DNA of 51,913 bases from Stagnimonas sp. Its GTDB lineage: Bacteria; Pseudomonadota; Gammaproteobacteria; Nevskiales; Nevskiaceae. The notes beneath the pieces were generated by a model, which worked only from the letters and a program-made list of their open reading frames with translations, searched no databases and was not told the DNA's origin. A program made the position numbers and the translations under genes. Below, piece after piece: positions 16,334 to 23,855 of the stretch (the stretch's first letter is position 1; the number at the start of each line of letters is the position of its first letter). The stretch is from NCBI GenBank assembly GCA_030696045.1, contig JAUYNO010000016.1, positions 1-51,913 of the forward strand, written 5' to 3'.

Positions 16334-17805
16334 GCCGCGCCGGCGCCGATCCCAGCTGGCGGGACCGCCTGGCCTACGGCCTGTTGTTGTTGCTGGTGAT
16401 CTGGCTGCCCTGGCCCTGGGGCAGTGTCGGCGCATTGTCGCAGGGCGTGGTGCTGGCGCTGACCGGCCTGGCCCTGCTGCTGTCCCTGCTGTCCCGCGAC
16501 GGTGGTCGTTGGCCTGGTGGCAGGGCGTTTCGCGTCGCACTGGTGCTCTGGCTGCTCTGGCTGCTCTGGCTGACTTTCAGCCTGGTGCCCCTGCCGCAGG
16601 AATTGCTGGCGACGCTGTCGCCGCAGGCGGCGGCAGTGCACCAGGGGGTGGCAGCACTTGGCGTGGCGCCGGCCCGGACCCTGAGCCTGGAGCCCTCGGC
16701 CAGTCGCCAGTACCTGCTCGCCAGCGCCGGCCTGTTCGGGCTCTATCTGCTGGCGGCGCGCACGGTGCGCGACAGCCGCCGCCGCAAGCTGCTGCTGGGG
16801 GTGTTGGCGGCCAGCGCCGGGGTGCAGGCGTTCTATGGCCTGGGCATGACCCTGAGCGGAGCCGAGATCGGATTTTTCCAGCGCAAGACCTACGGGCTCG
16901 GCTGGGCCACGGGCAGCTTCGTCAACCGCAATCACTTTGCCCACCTGCTGGCGCTGGGGGCGGCGGCGGCGCTGGGGCTGTTGCTGTCGCAAGCGCCGGA
17001 GCGGCAGCGGCTGGACGGCTGGCGGGGTGGTCTGTTGCGTTTCACCGGCTGGTTGATGAGCCCGGCCGCGGTCTGGCGCGTGTTGTTGCTGGTGTTGCTG
17101 AGCGGGGTGGTGCTGAGCCAGTCGCGCATGGGCAATGTGGCGATGACCGTTGCCCTGGTGATCGGCGTGCTGCTGTGGGTGGCGCTGTACGACCGCGCCA
17201 AGCTGCTGACGGCCCTGGTCCTGTTGGGCAGCTTCCTGATCGCCGATCTCTGGATCGTCAACCGCTACTACGGCCTTGGCAAGGTGGTCGAGCGCCTGGA
17301 AGACACCGAGCTGGCGACCGAGCAGCGCAGCCTGGTCTTGCAGGATCTGCGGCCCCTGATCGGTCCCTACCTGTTGACCGGCAGCGGTGGCGGCAGCTTC
17401 CAGAGCCTGTTCATGGGCGCGCAGAGGGACGAACTCGATGGCCTCTATGACCACGCCCACAACGAATACGCCGAGTTCCTGATCGAGCACGGCGTGCCGG
17501 GTCTCGGCTGGCTGTTGGCGATGGGCGCGCTGCACGGCCTGCATGCGCTGCGGCTGTTGCGCCAGCGCCGCCGCAGCGGCGCCCGCGCCATGGCGCTGGC
17601 CGGCCTTTGCGCACTGATGGCAGCGGGCTTGCATGCCAGTACCGAGTTCGTCCTGCACATTCCGGCGCTGCGCGGCTGGCTGGCGGTGCTGATGGGGGCG
17701 CTGGTGGCCACCGGATTCAGGACCCTCAGGCCGGGTTCCGATCCGGAGACGATCGGACATAATGTTGACGAAGCCAAATCCAGTTCCACCTCTCAGGTAG
17801 CCTGA
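16330..17805 (+). CDS. O-antigen ligase/polymerase-like membrane protein (Wzy_C)
   Basis: About 491 residues from ATG 16330 (ATGA overlap with the upstream stop). Some ten hydrophobic spans are seen, from LAYGLLLLLVIWLPWPWGSVGAL to LRGWLAVLMGALVATGF. The diagnostic Wzy_C segment is present: SFVNRNHFAHLLAL in the middle and GSGGGSFQSLF then DHAHNEYAEFLIEHGVPGLGWLL near residue 370-400. These periplasmic-loop residues are typical of WaaL-type ligases and related polymerases. With a separate Wzy-like protein at 8838-10334, this one could ligate the polymer or act as a second polymerase; sequence alone does not decide. Confidence 0.85.
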   Translation: MSRAGADPSWRDRLAYGLLLLLVIWLPWPWGSVGALSQGVVLALTGLALLLSLLSRDGGRWPGGRAFRVALVLWLLWLLWLTFSLVPLPQELLATLSPQAAAVHQGVAALGVAPARTLSLEPSASRQYLLASAGLFGLYLLAARTVRDSRRRKLLLGVLAASAGVQAFYGLGMTLSGAEIGFFQRKTYGLGWATGSFVNRNHFAHLLALGAAAALGLLLSQAPERQRLDGWRGGLLRFTGWLMSPAAVWRVLLLVLLSGVVLSQSRMGNVAMTVALVIGVLLWVALYDRAKLLTALVLLGSFLIADLWIVNRYYGLGKVVERLEDTELATEQRSLVLQDLRPLIGPYLLTGSGGGSFQSLFMGAQRDELDGLYDHAHNEYAEFLIEHGVPGLGWLLAMGALHGLHALRLLRQRRRSGARAMALAGLCALMAAGLHASTEFVLHIPALRGWLAVLMGALVATGFRTLRPGSDPETIGHNVDEAKSSSTSQVA

Positions 17806-17807
17806 TC

Positions 17808-18896
17808 GTGAGCAAGATTTCACAACACGGACGTTTCTGGACCGGTATGGCGCTGGCGCTGGCGGCCTGCTCCGCCGCCCAGGCCCAAAGCAGCCTGCTA
17901 TCGACGCCCTGGTATATCAGCGCCGGGGTCGGCGGCGTGCTTCCCGAGTCGCTGCGCGATCAGCAGCCGGGACCGCAGGGGCGCCTGCTGGTCGGTATTC
18001 CGCTGCGACCACAGGCCTTCCTGGAAGCCAGCGTGTTCGGGCTATCGCCGTCCGGCAAGAACGGCCAGCCGGACGAGACCAGCTATGGCGCCGGTCTGGA
18101 CCTGAAGCTGGAGAGTCTTGGCGATCACCTCAACTACCTGTTCCTCGCCGGTGGCGGCTACGCCCAGGCCAAGCGCGGTGGTGACAAGGTCAACGCGCCC
18201 TACGCCAACATCGGCTGGGGCGCCGAGCTGGAGTTGGCTCCCTTGCTGGCGATCCGCACCGAGCTGCGCGGCTTGGTGCGTTTCAGCGACGATTTCATTG
18301 CCGGTCGCGGCGTGACCTATGACGGCCTGCTGACCGTGGGGCTGACCAAGCGCTTCGGCCGCACCCCGCCACCGGCCAGCCGCGCTGCGCCGCCGCCGCC
18401 GGTCGCTCCTTACATGCCACCGCCGCCGCCGCCGGTGGCCCCCGAGCTGCCCGCCACGGCCGAGCTGTCCATGCCCTTGCTGGCGCTGGATCTCAGTCAT
18501 TGCCCGTCGGTGCCCGCCGGCGTCAAGGCCGCTGCCGATAGCTGCCTGGTGCCGCAGCGCAGCGTGCTGGCGCGGACCCGCCTGTTCGCGGCGGAGAGTG
18601 CGCGCCTGAGCGACACCGCCGACGACCTGCTGGTGCCGGTCGTCATCAGCCTGCGCCGGCAACCCGACCTGAAGCTGGAGATGGTGGTGCATACCGACAC
18701 CCTCGGCCTGCAGTCCCAGAACCTCGACCTGACGCTGAAGATGGCCGACCAGATTCACGAACGCCTGCTGCAATACGGCGTGCCGGCGGCGCAGATGGAA
18801 GTGCTCGGTGTCGGCGAGAGCGAGCCGATCGCCAACGAGGTCGACGACGCGGCCCGCGAGAAGAACCGCCGCCTCGAACTGAATCTCAGCCGCTGA
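17808..18896 (+). CDS. OmpA-family outer-membrane protein
   Basis: 362 residues from a GTG at 17808, two bases after the preceding stop. The signal peptide runs to about residue 26 (LALAACSAAQA-QSS). Residues about 30-185 form a small beta-barrel (WYISAGVGGVLPE ... LTVGLTKRFG). A proline-rich linker follows (PPPPVAPYMPPPPPPVAPE), then an OmpA C-terminal peptidoglycan-binding domain with VVHTDTLG, MEVLGVGESEPIANE and REKNRRLELNL. Position directly after the ligase-like gene suggests co-transcription with the exopolysaccharide arm, perhaps anchoring the export machinery to the cell wall; that link is inference. Confidence 0.87.
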   Translation: MSKISQHGRFWTGMALALAACSAAQAQSSLLSTPWYISAGVGGVLPESLRDQQPGPQGRLLVGIPLRPQAFLEASVFGLSPSGKNGQPDETSYGAGLDLKLESLGDHLNYLFLAGGGYAQAKRGGDKVNAPYANIGWGAELELAPLLAIRTELRGLVRFSDDFIAGRGVTYDGLLTVGLTKRFGRTPPPASRAAPPPPVAPYMPPPPPPVAPELPATAELSMPLLALDLSHCPSVPAGVKAAADSCLVPQRSVLARTRLFAAESARLSDTADDLLVPVVISLRRQPDLKLEMVVHTDTLGLQSQNLDLTLKMADQIHERLLQYGVPAAQMEVLGVGESEPIANEVDDAAREKNRRLELNLSR

Positions 18897-18910
18897 GCCG
18901 TAACCAGGAA

Positions 18911-18936
18911 CTCCCGCAGCCTGACGGCGGCGGGAG
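18911..18936. terminator. Weak hairpin between convergent genes
   Basis: CTCCCGC at 18911-18917 pairs with GCGGGAG at 18930-18936 around a 12-base loop. It sits in the 73-bp gap between the end of the OmpA-family gene and the end of the opposing GH5 gene. No clear T-run follows on either strand, so it is a weak or Rho-assisted terminator at best. Confidence 0.3.
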
Positions 18937-18969
18937 ATTGCGATGGCCGGAGCAGATATCGTTGCGGCG

Positions 18970-20499
18970 TCAATCCGCCGTTTTCGCCGTAACGCTCAGG
19001 CTGACGGTCATCGCTCCAGGAAGCGCGGCGATTTTCAACCACGGAGCAGTCGCCGGCGAGACCACCGTCCCTCCGGTGAGCTGCACCTGGTAGCCATTCG
19101 GGAAGAAGCGCGGGTGGACAAAAAAGGCCGAGACTGCGCCCGCTGAAAAGCGGCCACTGCCGTTGGCACGCGCAGTCGAGTAGCTCGCCTGGAAATGCGA
19201 AGTGGCTTCGTCCCAGGCCCAGCTCAGCGGCGTTCCGGCAACGACATGTGGCGAAGGTCGTGTGAGCACCCTGAGCAGACCCTGTTTGATGTTGTCACCG
19301 GCGGGCGCCGCATTCAGGTCGTTGATCAGGCCGTAGGTGGCGACCTCGCCGAAGTCCTGCGCCCAGTAGGCCCAGTGCATCCAGCTCAGCATCTGCTGGT
19401 CCGCGCGGTCCAGCAGGGCCGCGACATTGTCATCGGTGTTGAAGGCACCGAATTCGTTCATCAGATTCGGTTCGCCGGTCACATCGAAGTGAGATTGCGC
19501 GTTCGCCAGCGTCAGGTCCGTGATCTGTGAGCAAGCCGCTGCCGGCAGCGGAAGTCCGGCCAGATCCAGGGCGCAATAGTTGTGAAAAGCGAACGCGACG
19601 TTCTGGTCGGCCATGGCCGGCACCCAGGTTCTCGCCGAACCCAAGCCGAAAAAGGCATTGGGCTCGACGAAGATCAGTCGTTGCGGATCGACCTGCCGGA
19701 CCGCCTGCAGCACCTTGACGTAGAACGGCGTCAGCTTGCCGATATCGAACTCCGGGCAGCCGACGGGCAGTGGGCACACGGCCACGTCGACGAAGCCCGG
19801 AGAGGGCTCGTTGTACAGCTCGAACACGGTGTGAGGATCGCCTTTGAACCGCTCGGCCACGTGGGCCCAGGCGGCCGCGAAGTGATCCTGGAGTCCGACA
19901 CTGTCGGGCCCCGCCGTATTCATCCAGAAATTCTCGTTGGCGACGGCGGCGCCCGGGAGCACGCTCGCCGCGGAAGGGAGGGGCGACCCCGGGACGCCGT
20001 AGTCGATGCTGGCCCATTCGGGTGCGCCGTTGCCGCCGTATTTCTCGGCGTAGCCATCCTGATGGAAATTGACGACTGGCAGCATGCCGTGGCGTACCGC
20101 AGCGGCGGCCAGGGCGACGATATGGTCGATGTAGGCATTGTCGAACTCGCCCGGTCTGGGCTCGACACCCGCCCAGCTGTAGCCCAGGCGGATGCTGTTG
20201 AAGCCGTTCTCGGCGAGGAAGCGGAGATCTTCTTCGCCGAAGCCCAGTGCCTCCGGCGTGTAGGGCGGCAGCTTGTTGATCATGTTGGTGCCGTGGATGA
20301 CCACGACGCGGCCCTCCGCGTCGATGAACCAGGGGCCGCCGCGGGCCAGCTTCCGTGCGACCGGCACTGGCGCGTCATCGGTCACCGATGGCGAACCGAG
20401 CGGCGGCGGCGTACCCGAGCCACAGGCGCAAAGCGCGGCGAGGGTCAAACCTGCAAACAGGTGCATCCATGCATGGCGCAAGGCCAGAAGCGTTTTCAT
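18970..20499 (-). CDS. GH5 glycoside hydrolase lipoprotein (endoglycoceramidase-like)
   Basis: 509 residues. N-terminal lipoprotein-type signal ending in LAALCACGSG. The GH5 barrel begins with GPWFIDAEGRVVVIHGTNMINKLPPY and shows FNSIRLGYSWAGVEP, the acid/base Glu in FELYNEPSPG (about residue 231) and the nucleophile Glu in NLMNEFGAFN (about 349). The NxxNxxxGxNM-like opening and NEFGA are typical of the endoglycoceramidase branch of GH5. A C-terminal all-beta domain follows (from about residue 420). ATG 20499 has GAGGAG upstream. It may cleave glycolipids or a beta-linked glycan, possibly the polymer made next door; substrate is not proven by sequence. Confidence 0.85.
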   Translation of the reverse strand: MKTLLALRHAWMHLFAGLTLAALCACGSGTPPPLGSPSVTDDAPVPVARKLARGGPWFIDAEGRVVVIHGTNMINKLPPYTPEALGFGEEDLRFLAENGFNSIRLGYSWAGVEPRPGEFDNAYIDHIVALAAAAVRHGMLPVVNFHQDGYAEKYGGNGAPEWASIDYGVPGSPLPSAASVLPGAAVANENFWMNTAGPDSVGLQDHFAAAWAHVAERFKGDPHTVFELYNEPSPGFVDVAVCPLPVGCPEFDIGKLTPFYVKVLQAVRQVDPQRLIFVEPNAFFGLGSARTWVPAMADQNVAFAFHNYCALDLAGLPLPAAACSQITDLTLANAQSHFDVTGEPNLMNEFGAFNTDDNVAALLDRADQQMLSWMHWAYWAQDFGEVATYGLINDLNAAPAGDNIKQGLLRVLTRPSPHVVAGTPLSWAWDEATSHFQASYSTARANGSGRFSAGAVSAFFVHPRFFPNGYQVQLTGGTVVSPATAPWLKIAALPGAMTVSLSVTAKTAD

Positions 20500-20567
20500 C
20501 TTATGTTCTCCTCACGGCTGCCATGTTCTGACGACATGGCTGGGTTTTCGTCGCGACAATGCCGGGC

Positions 20568-22913
20568 CTATTTCAGTCCTTCATCCCTGACTCCGAAGCG
20601 TTTGCTGTAGGCACTCATGCGTTCGCGCAGCAGCTTGGCGTCCAGGCCGAGCGCCTTCAGGTCGTATTCGATCGTGCCGTGACGGCCGCGTGGATTGGCC
20701 TCGGAGTATTCCGCCATCTTCGACAGTGCCAGGGCTTCCAGTGGCTGGCCGGCGGACTGATAGACGCGCTTGAGCACGCCCATCTCGTCGGCGATGAAGT
20801 CGTCGAGCGTGGCATCGAAGCTGCGGTCGGCGGGCAGTTTGTCGCGCCAGGCGACGCAGCTGTTGAGCAGGTCGCAGCTGCGGTCGGCCCAGTAGCGGCC
20901 GATGGCTTTGGGATCCGGCTTGGCGGTGCTCAGGCGGCGGCTGTAGGCAATCATCGTCGCCATCGAGGCGGTGATCGCGACCGGGTCGCGGTAGGTGATC
21001 ACCAGGCTGGCGTCGGGGAATGCGCTCAGCAGCGGGCCGAACTGTTCGAGATGCTGCGGGCTCTTGAGCACCCAGCGCTTGCTACTGCCACGCAGCCAGC
21101 TCAGGGCCTTGAGGACACGGCGCAGGTAAAGATACGAAGCGGTCTGGTCGTTGGCCTTGTAGTAGTCGCGCCAGCCCGGCACGTGCGACATGGTCTCGAA
21201 CAGCATGCCGGAGATGTCCATCGCCAGCAGCTGGATTTCCTCGTGCGCATGGTCGGCGGTCATCTCGTGCATGCGCTTGAAGTTGGGCATCAAGCCGTCG
21301 ATGAACTGACAGGCTTGCGCGGCACGACCGATGCGCGGGTCCTTCTTGCCCGGCGCAACGCGTTCCGACTCGGCGAGCACTGGTTCGAGGCTTTCCCAGA
21401 ACGGCAGGTGGCGCAGCGCCGGGTCTGCCGACATCAGATTGAGCAGGTGGGTGGTGCCGGTGCGCGGCATGCCGCAGATGATGATGGGCCGCTCGATCCG
21501 CACCTGCTCGATTTCTGGATGCCGGGCGTAGAGGTCTTCCAGCAGCAGGCGGTTGCGCAGCGGTTGCAGCGTGCCCTCCCAGGCGTTGAGCTTGCCGAGA
21601 TCGGACAGCTGGGCTTCTTCGCGCAAGGAACGGCACAGCACGTCGAGCCGTTTCATGAAGCCGTTGTCGCCGAAGTTCTTCAGGCCGGTCTGCTTGCTGG
21701 CTTCCTCGCAGAAGGCTTCTGGCGTGAACCTGGCGTTGCGCACGCGCAGGCCGAGCATTTTGATGATGGGGCGCATCATCATCGGGAACTTGGGGTCGGC
21801 AAGATCGTCGAGGCGCACAGCCGGCGGCTTTTGCAGCTGCTTGCACTTGACCGGCTTGCCGTCGGCGCCGATCAGGGTGGTGCGGGGGCGAACGACATCG
21901 TCCTCGGCCAGGAACCAGCGGAACCAGAGCAGGCCGCGCTTGTGGCCCTGGGTGCAGAGCCAGTTCGGCTGGCCGGGGTCTTTCGCTGAGACGTAGATCT
22001 TCCACGAGCCGTCGGCCTCGTACTGCACCTGCGAGGTGTTGATCGACACCCGGTCATAGGCATAGTCGTAGGTGTGGAGGAAGGGATTCCACAGGTTCAG
22101 GTTCCAGAACGCGCATGCCGGCGAGCGGCCTTCGATCAGCAGCGTCTGGCCGTCCTCGAGATCAAAGTTGCCCATCGCGTAGGACGCATCACCCGCAGAC
22201 CAGCCGAAGGTCTGCTTGGGGACCGGAAAGGGCTCCTGCACCTGGTTGGCGGGCGACAGCCGCACCGGCACCATCTGCGCCTGCTCGCTGATCCAGGTGC
22301 GGGCGGCGCGAAAGCGCCTCGCCAGCGTTGGGGGGTCTTCCTTCGCCTTGACCGGAGCATCCACCGGCTCGATCAACCACGCGGCGCGGACGCCGCTGGC
22401 GGGGTCGTTCAGGTAATCGCGGGTAAGGCCGACCACGGCGTCGGGCTCCAGCTTGAGCCAGTTGCCCGGTTGCTCTGTAGGACTGAGCCACAGCGAATAC
22501 GAGCCATCCACTGCGGGCTTGACCGTTCGGTTGTTGGCGATGCCGACGATACGGTTGGAATAGCGGCCGTCGTCCGGGCCGCCGTAGATCGTGAGCGACC
22601 AGTAGACGGCGTTGCCGGGGCGCACGGTGACCTTATAGGTGCGCGCCGGATCGATCGCGGTGACCTGGTAGTAGGCGTCGGCGTTGTCGCCGCCCCATTT
22701 GCGATAGGGGCCAACAATGTCGGTGAAGCGCGGACGCGCGGTGTCGCCCCAGACATAGACGTCGATGGCGGCGCCGAGCAGGCTGAAGATCCAGCGGTAG
22801 CTCTCGAGCAGGTCGGGCTCGTCCAGCGGCGGATCGAGGGTGCGCAGCCGCTCCTCGATCGCCTTGAGTTCGGCGAGCAGGTCTGAATAGGCGCGCTGGA
22901 GTTCGTTGGACAT
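20568..22913 (-). CDS. DUF1214-like / sulfotransferase fusion protein
   Basis: 781 residues in two parts. Residues about 95-335 resemble the DUF1214 family (AVYWSLTIYGGPDDGRYSN, ACAFWNLNLWNP, ADGSWKIYVSAKDPGQPNWL, GLLWFRWFLAEDD). Residues about 475-770 form a Sulfotransfer_3-type PAPS-dependent domain: 5'-phosphosulfate loop PIIICGMPRTGTTHLLNLM (476-494), RWVLKSPQHLEQFGPLL and the 3'-phosphate strand ASLVITYRDPVAITASM. No signal peptide, so it is probably cytoplasmic. ATG 22913 is preceded by GAGGAAG. It is divergent from a TetR regulator with an operator-like palindrome between them. The sulfate acceptor, perhaps a steroid-like or hydroxylated lipid, is unknown. Confidence 0.85.
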   Translation of the reverse strand: MSNELQRAYSDLLAELKAIEERLRTLDPPLDEPDLLESYRWIFSLLGAAIDVYVWGDTARPRFTDIVGPYRKWGGDNADAYYQVTAIDPARTYKVTVRPGNAVYWSLTIYGGPDDGRYSNRIVGIANNRTVKPAVDGSYSLWLSPTEQPGNWLKLEPDAVVGLTRDYLNDPASGVRAAWLIEPVDAPVKAKEDPPTLARRFRAARTWISEQAQMVPVRLSPANQVQEPFPVPKQTFGWSAGDASYAMGNFDLEDGQTLLIEGRSPACAFWNLNLWNPFLHTYDYAYDRVSINTSQVQYEADGSWKIYVSAKDPGQPNWLCTQGHKRGLLWFRWFLAEDDVVRPRTTLIGADGKPVKCKQLQKPPAVRLDDLADPKFPMMMRPIIKMLGLRVRNARFTPEAFCEEASKQTGLKNFGDNGFMKRLDVLCRSLREEAQLSDLGKLNAWEGTLQPLRNRLLLEDLYARHPEIEQVRIERPIIICGMPRTGTTHLLNLMSADPALRHLPFWESLEPVLAESERVAPGKKDPRIGRAAQACQFIDGLMPNFKRMHEMTADHAHEEIQLLAMDISGMLFETMSHVPGWRDYYKANDQTASYLYLRRVLKALSWLRGSSKRWVLKSPQHLEQFGPLLSAFPDASLVITYRDPVAITASMATMIAYSRRLSTAKPDPKAIGRYWADRSCDLLNSCVAWRDKLPADRSFDATLDDFIADEMGVLKRVYQSAGQPLEALALSKMAEYSEANPRGRHGTIEYDLKALGLDAKLLRERMSAYSKRFGVRDEGLK

Positions 22914-22938
22914 CCGGTTCTTCCTCTTCGGTAAATAA

Positions 22939-22951
22939 GAGACACAGTCTC
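22939..22951. promoter_or_regulatory. Candidate TetR operator palindrome
   Basis: GAGAC-ACA-GTCTC is a perfect inverted repeat with 5-bp arms. It lies in the 66-bp gap between the divergent sulfotransferase-fusion gene and the TetR-family gene, where an autoregulatory operator is expected. Core promoter boxes are not clear by eye. Confidence 0.5.
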
Positions 22952-22979
22952 AAGTTGGATTGAGTATCATGTTGTTGCA

Positions 22980-23615
22980 ATGACGACGTCAACCCCTATT
23001 TCGCTGCGCGAAAAAAACCGGCTCCGCCTGCGGTCTCAGATCGTCGAGGCGACCACGGCCCTGCTTGGGGAAATGGAATTCACCGGCTTTACCGCCGATG
23101 ACATCGCGGCCAGGGCGGAGGTCGCGCGCGCCACGTTCTTTCGCTACTTCGACTCGAAAGACGCGGCGGTGGTCGCAGCCTTCTACGAGCAGCGCTTTGC
23201 CGCGCTGGTGGCCGTGATGAACGCGGCGCCTGCCGAGCTGGGGCCGGTAGACGCGATCATCTGGGCATTCACGCGGCTGGAGGAGAACTTCTCCCAGCAG
23301 CGCGCGATGATCCTGTTCCAGGCGAAGATGGTTGCGGCATCTCCGGGTCTGCGGGCCAAGGCACTCGAATACCAGGCACGCTATTCCCAGGCGATTGCCG
23401 ATGCCGTCGCGCCGCGGTACGGGCAGCTCGGGCCGCATGACCTGCGGCCCCGCCTGCTGTCCGTCACCACGCTGATGGTCGTGACCAGCACGATCGACTA
23501 CTGGGCCGACGGCAACAGTGGCCTGAGTCTCCCGCTGCTGGTCAACACGGCGCTCCTGCAGATGAAAAGCGGGTTTTCGGCAGACAAGGGCAAGCCTGTC
23601 GTTCCGAAGACCTGA
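22980..23615 (+). CDS. TetR-family transcriptional regulator
   Basis: 211 residues. The N-terminal helix-turn-helix is typical: RLRSQIVEATTALLGEMEFTGFTADDIAARAEVARATFFRYFDSKDAAV (residues about 16-64). The C-terminal ligand domain is all-helical and not assignable to a known ligand class. It is divergently arranged with the DUF1214-sulfotransferase fusion gene and most likely represses it and itself through the GAGAC-N3-GTCTC palindrome in between. ATG 22980 is the natural start. Inducer unknown, presumably a substrate of the neighbouring enzyme. Confidence 0.92.
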   Translation: MTTSTPISLREKNRLRLRSQIVEATTALLGEMEFTGFTADDIAARAEVARATFFRYFDSKDAAVVAAFYEQRFAALVAVMNAAPAELGPVDAIIWAFTRLEENFSQQRAMILFQAKMVAASPGLRAKALEYQARYSQAIADAVAPRYGQLGPHDLRPRLLSVTTLMVVTSTIDYWADGNSGLSLPLLVNTALLQMKSGFSADKGKPVVPKT

Positions 23616-23705
23616 GGTTCCTCCGAGGTTTCGGCCACGAACCGCCGCAGCGGCTCGACATGTGGAACGGCGACGCGGTCCCCATCGGGCGGCGGGCAGG
23701 TTTCA

Positions 23706-23724
23706 GATAACAATAATTCTCATG
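23706..23724. promoter_or_regulatory. Fur-box-like site upstream of the TonB-dependent receptor
   Basis: GATAACAATAATTCTCATG agrees with the 19-bp Fur consensus GATAATGATAATCATTATC at 13 positions by my count. A partly overlapping palindrome AATTCT-N5-AGAATT spans 23715-23731, and TAGAAT at 23725-23730 could serve as a -10 box. It lies 132 bp before the receptor start, in the otherwise gene-free stretch 23616-23855. Iron repression of the whole downstream block is the expected consequence. Confidence 0.62.
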
Positions 23725-23855
23725 TAGAATTGCATTCGTCTCGTAGGCAAGGTTCGCGGATCGCTCCCGGCCGGTACCGAAGAAGACAGCCCGGCCCCGT
23801 CGTCCACGGCGCGGCCGCTTCGGTATGCCAGACCACGACAGGGAGTTGCCTACAC

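Noticed and set aside
20521..20539. Hairpin CCATGT-N7-ACATGG between the sulfotransferase and GH5 genes as a terminator
   Set aside because: On the minus strand, which carries both genes, no T-run follows it. It may be a leader hairpin of the GH5 gene, but there is too little to call it.
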